DNA from: Liolophura sinensis
Lineage: Eukaryota > Mollusca > Polyplacophora > Chitonida > Chitonidae
Direction of reading: 5' to 3'
NCBI RefSeq assembly: GCF_032854445.1
Contig: NC_088303.1
Span: 18,423,501-18,487,500 of the forward strand
Length of the DNA: 64,000 bases
Made by a program: the position numbers and the translations under genes
Shown: positions 10,786 through 23,400 of the stretch, piece by piece
Layout of the letters: each line of letters starts with the position of its first letter
How positions within the stretch are numbered: the first letter of the stretch is position 1
Notes under the pieces: model-generated
Database searches by the model: none
Seen by the model: the letters and a program-made list of their open reading frames with translations, nothing else
Told to the model about the DNA's origin: nothing

Positions 10786-11014
10786 ACACCGTTGTACATG
10801 TAGGTACTTTAGTATTTGTATAGGTACTGCTTTCCTTCCTTGTTAAACTTAAGTACTTTAGTATTTGTATAAGTCTTATTATCTGTTCTTGTTAAAGCTA
10901 ATAAATTGTTGTAAAATAAAATCTGCTGGTTTTGGTTACTTTTTTGTGCGGATAAACTGTCGTGTATTTCGAACAAGCCATCTCTTTATAATACAGACAG
11001 TTTGGGTCGTAACA
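10786..11014 (+). mobile_element. 3' LTR, truncated
   Basis: It matches 8682-8909 of the 5' LTR and ends in the same TAACA, but lacks U3 and the TATA region. The junction with integrase coding DNA is abrupt at 10786. CAGC follows at 11015-11018. Confidence 0.9.
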
Positions 11015-11019
11015 CAGCA

Positions 11020-11940
11020 TTGTCGAATTCTGAATGTTTCTGATTCCGTCAAATTCTCCTTTGTTTGCACTTTGTTTTTAGTGATAAAATAAGAGGAAAG
11101 CTTACCTCACGTTGTAAATAAGTAGTAAAGGCTAAACCTTTCGAATGACACTAATGGGTCATCGTACCAACGAGAGTGCATTGACATGAATATATTCCTT
11201 CAGGGCTGTACCACAGTTGTCCTTGGCAGGTAGACATGACTGGGAACATCACAGCGTCAGCTTCCGCCAGCACAAGGCTGTCTGGAACTCATACGGCGCT
11301 TAGTCGTCAAGGCAAGTCTTTGTGGACCGTAAAGACAGTGTTGGCGTCAACCGACAGATGGAAGTCCATTAAGGACCATGTATTGTGTAACCCAAAACTA
11401 TCAGATTCCATAATGTCCGTGCTCGTTAGGACTCATGACGTCCGATCCGTCACTTTCATGCTGTAGTCGTTTGTCATGTCTTCTTTTCAGGTATGAAATT
11501 CTGGGTGTAAAGCTTGTTTTGAAGATTTTCGTTCCGCTAGAAATAGATGTTTAGGTCTGTGTCATTGTCATATCTGGTTACTTTTATGATAAGTAAATGA
11601 ATAGCTTTATTATTGCATGTTGTTTTCCCATTGCTTGGATATTAAAGACCTTCATCCATCCATAAATACAACAGAATCCCTTTAATAAGACTAGTAAAAT
11701 CTGCCCAAAAATAAAATAGTCGTGTTGATCAGTTACTGGTAGAAAGTATGGAATGCTGGGTACAGATATGACGCCTTAGCAGCAATGTTGATCTACTGTG
11801 CCTAGCCATTGATTCGCCTGTTACATGTCACTAGATCTATTGACATCAATTTACAAACTCTTCTTACTCCCTCGACACTGTTGATCTGGAAGAAGTGGTC
11901 ACATGTGGGTTATTTCCGGCGAAATGTGTTATTGAATGTT
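11020..11940. other. Intergenic, no recognised feature
   Basis: Several short open frames are present, without motifs or splice context that would support a gene. Confidence 0.5.
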
Positions 11941-11943
11941 CTA

Positions 11944-12076
11944 CTGGAGCCCGTTTCACAAACCTGCCGCAATGCAACATCAAGCGCATTTACCACAGTA
12001 ACAATCTGTTCAATATGTGTAGTTATAGAAGTTTCGTGAACTGTGAAATTACAACTGTTTAGTGAAACGGGCCCCA
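11944..12076. mobile_element. MITE-like element with terminal inverted repeats
   Basis: The left end CTGGAGCCCGTTTCACA and the right end (reverse complement CTGGGGCCCGTTTCACT, 12061-12077) match at 15 of 17 positions. The element is about 133 bp with no coding capacity. The GGGCCCGTTTCAC end type is one I recall in small non-autonomous DNA transposons; the family is unconfirmed. Confidence 0.7.
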
Positions 12077-12149
12077 GATCAGTTTTGCCTATCAGTTTGT
12101 CCAATGTTAATCTCCAAAGGGAGTGAATGAACACCCAGAACCGTGATCC

Positions 12150-12310
12150 CGTCATGTACACTGGTAACACATGATTTATTCTTCTGCATCCAACTGCTGT
12201 GGTTTATAAGGCCTTTTGTCCGTTCTAGGGGATCGGATGAGATGGGCATATGCTTTATCCGGTAACACTGATGAGAACCTGTCAACCTCCCGCAGCAGGA
12301 CCTTGACGGC
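12150..12310 (+). repeat. Dispersed repeat pair (with 30640-30815, opposite strand)
   Basis: GTTCTAGGGGAT and flanking text align with the reverse complement of 30640-30815 (ATTCTAGGGGAT). The two copies are clearly diverged. The family is unknown. Confidence 0.5.
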
Positions 12311-12514
12311 ATTCAAAAGCATATCGCCTTCCCACTGGGTAAATCCAGATGATATAAATACTAGCTTCTATATCCAGCTATAAAAAACAAATTATTTATT
12401 TCCAAGCAATCTTTTCTAATAAAATACACTGGATTTTTACCACTTTATGATAACGATCACATAGACGTTACGAGGAGAACTGCCCGAGAATGTAGTCACA
12501 TACGATCCTGCAGG

Positions 12515-13100
12515 GGGCATTTGCCAGTGACGGTGATAACACATGACAATGGCGGTGTTGTAAGAGTATGTCATTGTCGGAAGTGGTAACGTCTGACAAT
12601 GACGGTGATGTAAACATCTCTCATTGTCCGAAGGTGGGAGATCTAAGAATAGCGGTGATGTAAGAATATGTCATTATCGGGGACATTAGACAATGGCGAT
12701 GGTGTAAGAATATGGCATCGTCGGAAGTGGGGACGTCTGACAATGACGGAATTATAAACATATCTCATTGTCGAAAGTGGGACATCTGAGAATGACGGTG
12801 GTGTAAAAATATGGCATTGTCGGAAATTTGGACATTTGACAACGTCGGTGGGGTATAGATATGGCATTGTCGGAAGTGGGGGCATCTGGCAATGTAAGTG
12901 GAGTAAAAATATGGTACTGTTGGAAGCAGGGACATTTGACAACGTCGGTGGGGTGAAAATATGACATTGTCGGAAGGGGGGACATCTGACAATGACGGTG
13001 GTGTAAAAATATGTAATTGTCGGAAGTGGGGACATCTAACGATAACGGTGTTGAAAAGCATATGTCTTTGTCTGAGGACATTTAACAACGAGGGTGGTAA
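12515..13100. repeat. 49-50-bp minisatellite, about 12 units
   Basis: The units carry GACAATGACGGTGGTGTAA then AATATGGCATTGTCGGAAG and end near GGGACAT. ACAATG and CATTGT form a small dyad inside each unit. The overlapping minus-strand open frames across it are repeat artefacts. Confidence 0.9.
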
Positions 13101-13303
13101 AACTAAACACACAGGATGGGCTTGATAGATTTATTTGGATATATATTGGTAAATTTATCTAATGTACACTTGTATTCTATTCTAATAGCGTGCCACAGGC
13201 ATAGCAACCATACTTTTTAGTAACACTGCTGTAATCATTTCAAGTATTGTAGTATAACTTAGTGCAATACCAATGAAGGATGTGAAAGCTTGAACATAAA
13301 AAA

Positions 13304-13440
13304 TCTCCGGCCGTACGTGGGAAGGTCTCTCAGCAACCTGCGGATGGTCGTGGGTGTTCCCCCGGGCTATGCCCGGTTTCCTCCCACCATAAAGCTGGCA
13401 GCCGTACGGCGTAAAACACCAATCGAATAAATAAATAAAC
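13304..13440 (+). mobile_element. SINE type 1, 5'-truncated with an internal deletion
   Basis: The central domain is intact up to GCTGGCAGCCGT, then it joins directly to ACGGCGTAAAACACCAATCG and (AAAT)n. About 25 bases that other copies carry (the GTATAAGTGAAATATTCTTG part) are missing. Confidence 0.85.
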
Positions 13441-15300
13441 ATAAAGTAAAAGGGAGTATGCAATAATCCAGTGCTAACATATGACATAATAAAAATGCCT
13501 TAAAAAAGATTTATTCACGATAACATACAATACAAATCATAAGTAATCTTTGCATCCAGATGTATACACACTAACCATGAGGCACCCCCGAAGGCACAAG
13601 AGGGGCCAAAAACCACGTTTTATCCTCTGCCATAAAAGTAATCACAGGAAAGGAAAAATCCAACTGGCCAACAGCGGACACAAAGTGCAGAAAATTGCAG
13701 GCCGGGCAAAGCGGACTGTCTGACAGCAAGGGGAAGGCCCTTGACCCTTTCATGAGCCCGTTGGCGAAACTGGATGGTTTTAGATGATTTCATAATGATG
13801 ATGACACCCATTACAAACTGTAAAATTTCCCTGTAACGGTACAGGCGGTCAGATTACTGATGCAAAGAAGGCCAAAGAACACGATAGTTACTGCAACCCA
13901 AACCTGCGAATCGGACAGAGAATCCAGATTTTAATTGTTGCGAATTGCCAGAAGAAAACAGAGCGTAAAGGGTAACTTGTAGCAGGGGAAACATTCCTGA
14001 ACAGTTCAAAGCAGCAAGAACAGATTGAATGTGCCAACAATGGTGGGATGGGTGAGGTATCTCGAGGATGCGGTGAAGCTAGCGAATTGCGCAGAGATAT
14101 TGTTGAACTGAACTAAGAGTCTTACACCTGGGTAAATTAATAATATAACAACAGATAGTAAGGATAGGCACTGGCGCCGGTGAAGTGTTAATTAAGCCAC
14201 AGAATCTTAACAAAAAAACTGTGACCGAAAACCGTCAGACTTCACGTACATTCTGTTAGTGTTCCTGATTACAATTTGTCTGGGTGTGTTGCGTTTGTTG
14301 TCCGGTACCATGACAACCATGACTGAATTATGTTTGCATTAACTTTAAGCTTATTACAGGAGCTATTCCAGACATAAACACTCAGCCGTTTGTCTACAGT
14401 AATAACCTTCTGTGTATCTGTGAACACCATAATGATTTAACGTCATTTTGTCAGTATTCCTGTCTTTTGGATGCATTGCAGGAATAGAGTATACCAACAT
14501 ATGGAGTTCAACACTGGTTTCAAATCTGTCATTTTTTCATTGAATTCAGTTTTCTGATGAATTACAAAGGATTGTTTTTCAGACTCAGGTTAGTTGCCCG
14601 GTTTAAATATCTACTGGGATTCTAACACGAAAGTGCAAATTGTAATAAGGAACAAAAACGGGATGGAGGTCACTTCAGAGTTTGTTCTGTTCTCTTATAC
14701 ATAATGATGGGTTCAATCGTGATTCAAAAATGGAAGTATGATTTCTTTGACATTATTCTCACCTTTTACGAGTTGGAAAGATCATGGTGTCCTACCTTTA
14801 TTACTCTTGACCAAAGTATTGTTGAGAGACTGAAAAATGAAAAATTAAAATTCTCACTTGCCGTTAATCAAAGGACAATTTGGCAGTTTGATGTGAAATC
14901 GCCCCACGGCGATGTGGGTGGAAGGGGCATTTAGCATGCAGAAAAGCTGAGAAAACAACTTGAATCTAAAACACAACTTAATATATGTATGAAAAACTTG
15001 AGTACCAAGGACGCGTTTGTAACTGTTAATGTGACAAAATGTTACAGATTTAGTGATTTCAGTTTATTTGAAATTTGTTTTCTATTTTCAGCCTCTTTTG
15101 ACCTCTTCGCCATGTAAGGAAACAGATGGCCCTTTTTTAGCTTCCGGCGGATACGCTTAAAGTACGGAAAATGTGTGAAATCTTCAGCACGTTAAACGCG
15201 GGTGTCTCCCAATTCATAAAATAGAGTAATTCTTCAACGACTTAGCTTTACGAATGCTTTCACAGTCTTGATGGTATTCGTGATTGTTTTTTTGTTGATG
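13441..15300. other. Intergenic, no recognised feature
   Basis: A 76-residue open frame at 14704-14934 has no motif I recognise. Nothing else stands out. Confidence 0.45.
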
Positions 15301-15304
15301 CGAT

Positions 15305-15350
15305 CGTTGAAATACTCTTGAACAGGGTGTAAAACGGCAATGAAATAAAT
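15305..15350 (+). mobile_element. SINE tail remnant
   Basis: AAATACTCTTGAACAGGGTG followed by TAAAACGGCAATGAAATAAA resembles the type-1 SINE 3' end. Confidence 0.5.
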
Positions 15351-15469
15351 ATATTATTTTATGTACCACTCGATGTCCTCGATCTAGACCTGCTCATTTT
15401 CATTCGAATGTTCTACTAGTTGGTAATATACATTTGCTATTAGTCATTAGACAAATTACGCTTGAGTTA

Positions 15470-15730
15470 CTTACGTTTGAATTATATAGAATGGAAACAG
15501 TGATTGTTACCACATAGAAATACCAATTTAAATTTTTGCCTTGGTTCTCGTTCCAGTCTTCAAGGTACGGCATGCTGTGGGTATCTCCCGCTTCTTCGAG
15601 TGACTGAAACTCTCCCTTCTTGTGTCAACTGAAAATCTCGCGCAAACAGGAACGTTGTTTGAAGGGAGTTTGAAGTTCTACTGTTTTTCTTCCATTTTTT
15701 AACGTATTAAACGATCGGAATCTATTCAGG
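15470..15730. repeat. Dispersed repeat pair, copy B
   Basis: Counterpart of 941-1050 and 1855-1905, without the SINE insertion between the two blocks. Confidence 0.5.
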
Positions 15731-16038
15731 GGACATCCAACCATCCATCTTCAAGCGCAGGGGATCTACTTTAATCCTCGAGTGACAAAGAAATATGCCA
15801 CATGCCAACAGACTGGAATGATTTCCCATTCAGTGGTCATGGGTCTATGACAATCCTTAACATAAAGTTTATAGGATGTGGCCTAACATATGAAAGTAAC
15901 TCAGCTTTCTTCGTGGGGCGTCAAAATGGAATTAAACTGCAGTTTTTCTACGGCTGAGATTATAGCAGTCAGTCAGAAAATGAAGGAGTGATATGGTGAC
16001 GTCAACGATGAAAGTTATGAAAACAACTTTGCTGGGCA

Positions 16039-16054
16039 GGGGGGGGGGGGGGAG
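16039..16054. repeat. Poly-G run
   Basis: A homopolymer G tract. Its length is uncertain in any assembly. Confidence 0.9.
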
Positions 16055-16324
16055 CGGGGGCGTCTAGCACGAATCGCGTTTCGGGCCTGCGTTTCAAGTA
16101 TTTTTTCGATGACGTCATTCTCTATTATTCCAGAGCACTGAGGAAAATTTGTCTCAAAAATATATTTTTTTCGCCTTGTTGTGACACATCTTTCTTCAAT
16201 TTCCTTATAACCTTACTCTAGTACGGTATTTTTTCATGTATACATTAAACATGAGAGTTTGAAAATAAGACCCATGTTAGTTGAAGATTGAATGTTTGAT
16301 ACATCTCTGTGATATATTTAAAAC

Positions 16325-16385
16325 GTACAGCATAGAGAGAAAAAATCAGCGACGACAGTGTAATAGTTGACAAATGGTCACCCTT
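16325..16385. repeat. Dispersed repeat, matches 49248-49308
   Basis: CAGCATAGAGAG, AGCGACGACAGTGT and TTGACAAAT occur in the same order in both places. The family is unknown. Confidence 0.6.
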
Positions 16386-16899
16386 AATCGGTGAAATACG
16401 GCTTCTTGTCAATTTACCTAAGTGTTTATTCTAACTGTTCATGTAAATACATAGATGATAGCAAATTACACTATGCAGTATTGCAATTAAGTAGAAGTCC
16501 CTGGTCTAGAAATACTCAAAATGCATAGTCATTAATCACTACAAGTTTGAACTGAAAAGCCGTATTAGGCACTGTTCCACATGACAGTCACCGGGGTGAC
16601 GTCACCTAATGTGTCAAGGCGTCACAAAATGTGCCACGTCTCTCTCTTTGCCATTCTAACTACACATCTCAATCATGTTGCGTGCTTGCTTTGACTTATG
16701 GTTTGTATAGTCTGTGAAGCCATATTTGTGATACTTTTATGTCTTGATGTGTGTATATGCCTACAAGTTAACTTCCTTTATTCAGGTTCCGGTGTTTTGG
16801 GGATTGTTTGCGTTGTTACGTAAACATACATTTGTTACCAAGCTTTCAAATTTTGTCGCGAGGTCTTGAACTGCTGCAGGCTAATACCAGACTTTGCGT

Positions 16900-16985
16900 A
16901 ATTTAACTGCTGAAATTCTTGAGAACGGCGTTAAAATGCTGTTGTATGAATAAATAAATCAAGTTATCAATAAATCAATAAATAA
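16900..16985 (+). mobile_element. Degenerate SINE 3' end
   Basis: GAAATTCTTGAGAACGGCGT then TAAAATGCTGT and an (AAAT)n-type tail resemble SINE 3' ends elsewhere in the window. Confidence 0.5.
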
Positions 16986-19900
16986 GTATATAAATATCTA
17001 AATAAACAAACATCATAAGCCTCCTGTATTGAAACACAGAATCTACGCAGTGATAATATCCCAGGCTAAACAGATATATATTAATTTAATCCAAAATTAA
17101 CTGATGCTTAGAACAATTTATTGGTAAACACATAATTATGACAACAGGGAAGTTAAATATATATAAGTTCGTTTTTAGCTACAATCAATGAAAAAGAAGA
17201 GGTAACATGTTACTGGCTAACTATACAAAGGAGGTATTTTGGAAGAAAGAAGCGAATCCCAATGACTGTTCCTTGTTTGTATTTGAGCTTTTTTGTAACC
17301 GTTGTAGACTACAGGAGTTGGGAACTTTCATGTGAGCTTATTAATTAAAGATGATGGTATACCTTTTTATATTTTGATTTTAACGGTGTCGTTCTAAAGA
17401 CTATTGCATTTCTGAACGACGCCTTGAGGAGTACCACACATACAGCCCTGGGTGTCTCATGTGACTGACCTCTGACCTAATACAGCCTACGTGTAGATTT
17501 GGTAGCAGTCCAGGCTCTGTCGGAGATACACGTGACTTACTTGCGCGAGGTCTGACCTAGGACATTTTTCATCACCAAACCATCCAAGAGATAAATGAGA
17601 CGTGTTTGGATAAATTCTGGCCTAGAACATTCTAGATCAACCAGCCATCAATGCCAGTCTGATATACATGTAACTCCATCGCCAGAAAAAATTTGTTTTT
17701 TGTTAACAAAATTCTGTTCTTTTTGATAGTTGAACAATAGCTATATATTTACTTTGTCATTCTATTTATTTAGTCTTTGCCTGTTATTACTTATTCTTGA
17801 AGTAGAAATATATTGGCATATCATCAGTAATACAGATAACTAAAGGTATATTTCTGTCGCGTTTAGGGAAAAAATAATTGATTTAATTCTGTCAGTGTCA
17901 TTTCATTTGTTAATTTCATTAGCTCAATTACTGTCACAAGACGCACGACGAACTTCATCTGAATAGACATGTATCGCAGTAGAACCATCTACACGTACAC
18001 GATACGGAATTACAGTGCACTTATTAACGCATTATATTTCTTCCTTTGAAATTAACGATCAAAGAAAGTAATCCATATGTCCTATCCGTATTTACTTTAA
18101 TGTATACCAAGGTCTTTTTACCTCTTCTAATGGAATTAAGATGATCAGTGGGATGCCATTCAGCCTGCGTGTACAGCTTATTGCCCAAGGTTATTTTCAG
18201 GGTATCTTTAGCAAACGCAAATACGGAATAGCATTTCGTGTGCCAATAATAACAATACGCATTGTATTACAAGTTATTATAAGGGTTTTCCGTGTCTTCA
18301 AATATTTTATCCATCCAATATCTTTACATACTTTGAGAGTTTTCTGTACACAAAGGCTGATTCTGTCCAGTTGGCTACTGTTTCGGTAAACACATCGTGT
18401 TAAATATTCGATATTTTGGTGGTTTTAGAGTAGGAACATTTACCGAATGTGTGTTTTAGGAACCGACTGTAACACAGGTTATGCGTGTTAGTACCATTCT
18501 GTCAGTAGTCGTAAACTTTATTGTCCCCTTCAGATTCGACAGAGAATCAAGATGGAATGACTCCTTCAAAGAATTTCCAACTCCCACATACTTTGGTTTT
18601 TTGAATCTTCCGAAACAAAATCCAAAAATGTTTATGACCGATTTTAATTTAGTGTTTAGTAGCACCGTGGGTCGAACCTTCTGTCCTAAAATCTTCGGAC
18701 CTAAAAAGCCACAGTTTCTGCTACTGGTGAAGAGGTGTTTTGGGACCTGACTTTAGCAGGCGTAGTTTATGCCAAGAGATTTGCTTTACACTTTAAAAAA
18801 CTGACCCTTTGCCCTGGAGCGATATGTATAATCGCTATAAAGGTATAAATCAAATAAATCAAAATATAAACAACTGAACGACACCATTGGATTTACCACA
18901 AATATCTGGAAAAACCGTGTTGATTGAGTTCCACTTTCCCACTCAAATGGTTCAGCTGTGGATTCTAATAATGGCGTTTTTTGGGAGTACCAAAATGTGG
19001 TAGGCCCAAAAGTAGGCCCTAAAAGCCTTCCATTTCAAAATCCCTGTGGCCAGACTTTCAATCAAATATCGACAGCTTCAAGGGTTTCACCAGCATTGCT
19101 TGCATTCTAGACCACGGAGGCCCCAGGTCTAATGGTAAGGTATGTAATATTAACATAAGCAATAAAAGACACAAATGTTTTGTTTATACTTATACTTATT
19201 CTTGTTTACATAACAGTGATTAAATTATTGTTTAGAGAGTTGATCTTGTGGTATTTAAAGACATATCCGGTGAGCATAGTAAGATTTGTGGTTTGCTCTT
19301 TTTCCTTTTTATATGTTATTTTGTGAGACTTTCGGTCTAAATCTTATCTTGTCAAAATGTCACATAATAAGTGTCTGTCGACACACAATTGGTGAAATAT
19401 ATAATTGTGGATAACCATCAGGAGCCGTTCGGATCCTACGGCCATCTAAAGAGTGTGACAATGATATCAAGTTGAATGCCCTTTGTACTTTGTATTTCGC
19501 AGCTTACAAACAATACATTTTTTATTGTTGTAATTCTTAGCTGCGGTGAGCAGGACTGTGTAGGGGGACGGTGTTGTGTGGCTGTTGTTGTTCCTCGGCA
19601 TGTAACGGCACTGTAGCCAACATTTCAACAGCTGGTCCTCAATACAAAGTTCTTCAGAAGCTAGTTGGGTGAAAAATTCTACTCTATAATTTAGATACTT
19701 TACATGTTTTGAAAAACATTCAATATTTGATTATTATTTTGTGGGTTAATTTGGCCTCTTGGTTGTGCTAGTTTTTTTTCTAATATGAGAGGTGGATTTT
19801 ACGAATTTAATGACGACAGCAAACGAATAGGTGAGTTTCGAGTTCAAACTCTTTTATCCCTTATACCATAAATGACCTGCTGTACCGTGTGACCTGTCAA

Positions 19901-20094
19901 AAATGGTTGGAGAACAATTTTTGATTAGATATACTATAACATGGACGTCTGCAGAAAACAAAAACGTTTAAGAAGTTCATGAAGAAACGGGATGTCATTT
20001 GTGCCCCAGGAACACGATTGGTAAGTTAATGTCAACAAAGCCTTTTTTGACAAGGCGTATGGTACATTAGGGCTTTTTACCCTTTAGTTAGGAT
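16986..20094. other. Intergenic, no recognised gene
   Basis: Open frames at 18141-18389 and 18481-18750 have no recognisable domain. A short word (CCACGGAGGCCCC near 19113) could be a SINE head fragment. Confidence 0.45.
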
Positions 20095-20380
20095 ATACTC
20101 CTAACTAAACTTCCTGGGCCTATATATACTGTCCTCCCTACGAGATATCATGTAAATAAGGCATCGCAAAGATCCCCACAATGCAACATTCGCTCGTGGA
20201 TCGCACGTGTAACCAATATGATCGATTGAAAGCGATATATGCCTAGTAAAACTAAATACAATCTTCCTTTCTAACGATAGAGCATTATAAAATATTCGTA
20301 TTTCCAACGATCTGTACGGCAGAACTGAAGTTACATGGCATACCTCACAAGTTCAACGCAATACAGTGTCTGACATTTCA
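20095..20380. repeat. Dispersed repeat pair, copy A (with 57885-58145)
   Basis: Shared landmarks in order: ACGAGATA-CATG, CGCAAAGAT-CCCACAATGCA, TTCGCTCGTG, GGCAGAACTGAA and CAGTG-CT-TCTG. Copies are diverged but colinear over about 260 bp. No coding capacity is conserved. Confidence 0.7.
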
Positions 20381-20384
20381 CCGT

Positions 20385-20610
20385 GGTAAAAATATTTCCA
20401 CCGCAGGGGAAATATTTTTTAGGTGAAAAGATAACTTCCTCGCCAAAAAAATAATATCCTCGTAAGAAAAAATATTTCCTATTAAAAAACATAACCTCTT
20501 CGTGAAAAACAATTTCTTCGTAAAAATAATTTCCTCATGAAAAACAATTTCCTGTGTGAAAAAAAATGAAAGCTGTGAAAAAGAATTTTTCCTATCTAAA
20601 AAGTAATTTT
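20385..20610. repeat. AT-rich degenerate tandem repeat (20-25 bp)
   Basis: Variants of TTCCTCGTGAAAAACAATTT recur along this stretch. The minus-strand open frame across it is a by-product. Confidence 0.65.
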
Positions 20611-20944
20611 CTGTACAAACCAATCAACTAACTTTACTAATAAACGGCTTGATAAGCCGAAAAACCAGTAAGTATATGTAGGAATATGACAAAAAATTCA
20701 AATGAAATTGCATGGCACTAATAAGCCACCATAGTTTATCGACGAAAGATTTCAAACTTCTAACTCTCCTCTTTCCTGGGACTATTACTGCAGACAAAAT
20801 CACACACAGTTGTTTGTCTCCAAGGAATTTTAAAGAAGAAGAAAATTTAAATATCAATCAAATACCATTGAAAAGAGTATGTATTTCCTCGCAGGTGCAT
20901 GCCATAAAAAATTCTAATGTGTACCTCAAGGTGATGAATTATAA

Positions 20945-21345
20945 ATAAAGTCCGCGCCAATATCCGCTGTGGGCGACTCCATTTTGCCTAAGAACTAGTC
21001 CTGGAGTCTCCCGTGTTTAGGAGGAGGATTGCTGTCGGAAACCAGCGAAGTGCAGTTCGTACGTTTCCGATAGAACTCTTCTTCTCAGAAGGTAACGAAC
21101 AGTACAGTTCATTTCCCGCTTGACGATCGGGAAACCGGAATGATGGACGTAGGTTCCGAGTTTACACGAAAAAGCCGGCAGTTTTAACGACTCTCACTGG
21201 GTGAGAGGCAACACACCCCCAGCATAAATTATAGGGTGTTAAAGATGGAGGACGCCATGGACTTAGCGATTTATGCCAGCTTTACTGTATTCAGGCTTTA
21301 CGTGTGTGGCGAGGAAAAATGGCAAAATTATGCAGCAGGCACCAG
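20945..21345 (+). other. Locally GC/CpG-richer segment, possible promoter or exon
   Basis: This segment is richer in G, C and CpG than its surroundings. It contains a donor-like CAGAAG|GTAACG near 21087 and a 34-codon ATG frame starting about 21246 (Met-Glu-Asp-Ala-Met...). No domain is recognisable. It could be a first exon or 5' UTR of an unseen gene, or unrelated unique DNA. Confidence 0.25.
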
Positions 21346-21925
21346 ATAGAAAGAAATGTGTTCTTTTCAGCCTATAGTGTCTTGTTTTTAAGTCTTCTTC
21401 TCCTTTAATGATATTATTGGGTTATTTGTTGGCATTTGTATGCAATATTATCCATATCGCTTTAAGTTCTCAAGTCCTAGTAATTTCGAGGATAGCTAAA
21501 ACTCGTAATGATGGTTTCCATGTATTCGACCTATGTGATTATCTTTCTCGGCATGGATTTACGTCACATATTCCACACAACAAAGAGCACGTAGGTACAA
21601 GGTCTGTGTTTGTGTGAACACGATGCTGACAACCAGTGTGTGTGTCATTACAGCCTCATTTTAGTGTAATCATGTCACACAAATTATTCAAATGTTAAAA
21701 ATATCTCTGGCATTATCGATACATCAATTTTGTGCCGTTTTTCTGTAGGAAAGTAAGATTCATTATTCATTAATTTATCTTTTCCGTTAATTTTATTTAT
21801 ATTTGTTTTGACTTTTGATAAAAAAACACTCAAAGGCGATGGGTTACATGTAGCTCTAGATCCTGTTTTAGCATGAAATAAGCTAACGATATGGTTAGAC
21901 AGGCTTCAAAATTAATGATTGGGTT

Positions 21926-22190
21926 ATAGTAAGATCAAGGAAATTTTGTCTATGGCGACCTTCGGATAAAGGTTAGGCCAGGGAAATTATATCTGTGGCG
22001 ACCTTCGGATAATAGTTAGATCAGGGAAATTATATCTGTGGCGATCTTCGGATAAACGTTAGGTCAGGGAAATTATACCTGTGGCGACCTTCAGATAAAG
22101 GTTAGGTCAGGGAAATTATATCTGTGGCGACCTTTGAATGAAGGTTAGGTTAGGGAAATTATACCTGTGGCGACCTTCGGATAAAGGTTA
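21926..22190. repeat. 43-bp minisatellite, six units
   Basis: Units read GTTAGGTCAGGGAAATTATA then TCTGTGGCGACCTTCGGATAAAG, with scattered substitutions. Confidence 0.92.
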
Positions 22191-22467
22191 CAACACCAAC
22201 GACCAACTATCAACATTGACAAACAAATCCTGATCTTTCTTATGACACTGTGTTAAACATCCGCAAATTTTTCTTTGCATATCCGTTCGCTCGTTCATTT
22301 AAATAAACCACTGGTTTGGTCGCTTCCACTCAGCCACTGATCACTGAGGCGGCCCTCTCGAAGACTCGACTGCAGCTTTTAAACATGTATTTAGGCTTGA
22401 GCTAAACGGAAATTGCAAATATTTTCAGCTGTATTTGGAAGGGTTACCCTCATTGTATTAATACACC

Positions 22468-22695
22468 AGGAACCTCCGAGGCTGAGTAGTTAAAGTGCTA
22501 TAGCGCAATGATTCAGGAGCCTCTTGCCAATGCAGTTGCAATGAATTCGTCCGGCTCAGGCTGGTTTCCTCTTCGGTCGTCCCTGGAAAAGTTTGTCAGT
22601 AACTTGAGTAAGGTCGTATGTTTCTGCCGTTTTTTTCCCCAGCATAATGCTTGCATATAAATAAAATATTCCTGAGTATATTCCAATTAAATTAA
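22468..22695 (+). mobile_element. tRNA-derived SINE (type 1 relative), near full length
   Basis: The head CCTCCGAGGCTGAGTAGTTA and the text TAGCGCAATGATTCAGGAGC and GCCAATGCAGTTGCAATGAA match the tRNA-like head of the type-1 SINE. The tail AAAATATTCCTGAGTAT is recognisable, but the central domain is strongly diverged. Confidence 0.75.
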
Positions 22696-23189
22696 AACTG
22701 CATACCCTTGTAAATGGGAAATGCATTTGTATGCAGTGTTAACAAATAAATAAATTTTTAAAATATGTAAAAAAGTTTTTTTGGCTGGTTTATGTTTAAA
22801 TTATATTTTAAATTTACATGCATTAATTTAAAGAGAAGACAGAATTGAACATCATGTCCCTTGATTAAGAATAAATTAATCAAGTCATTAATAATTGGTA
22901 CGTTTCTGTCAATACCTTTGAGGAGAAAAAAACTTCTTGAGAATTCGGCTCAAGGATTTACATAGGTTAGTTGAAGTCTGTGTGTGGAACCATCTCGTTG
23001 TCAAATTGTTCACAAAGTCAGATGACTGCTCGGTAAAGGCATTATTAAACATGTTCTTAGGTAGGCTCTTATAGAAAATCTACAAAGTGGTCTTGGAGGG
23101 ATGACCATGCATCTTTGACATCACTCTTCACAGCCCATGCGCCGCAATCCTCTCATTTTACCCTAATGTTATGTACTACAAATTTTGAA

Positions 23190-23400
23190 CAGAATGAATG
23201 AATGATTATGGTTTAACATCACATGGGCAATATTTATATTGTATGTATATATATTCGTGGCGGGACACATGGTAATTACTGATCTATGCGATGACAATGT
23301 GGTGAGGCTCAGTTTAAACAAGCCGTGTCACGGCAGAGAACAGCGCAGGCGCGGTAAGGAGTATGCTCTTTGACACCTGGATTCTGGTACAGGCAATACG
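23190..23400 (-). mobile_element. Probable third SINE type
   Basis: Minus-strand orientation is inferred from GAATGAATGATTATGGTTTA and ACATCACATGGGCAATATTT at the low-coordinate end, which resemble (reversed) the 3' tails of mollusc SINEs I recall. A GGCGGGACACATGG-like body follows. There is one copy only, so there is no in-window confirmation. Confidence 0.4.

Noticed and set aside
12643-13112. Three overlapping minus-strand frames of 109-130 residues
   Set aside because: They lie entirely in the 49-50-bp minisatellite and are open in all three frames, so no coding signal is present.
18481-18750. 89-residue plus frame
   Set aside because: No motif, opposed by an open frame on the other strand, isolated.
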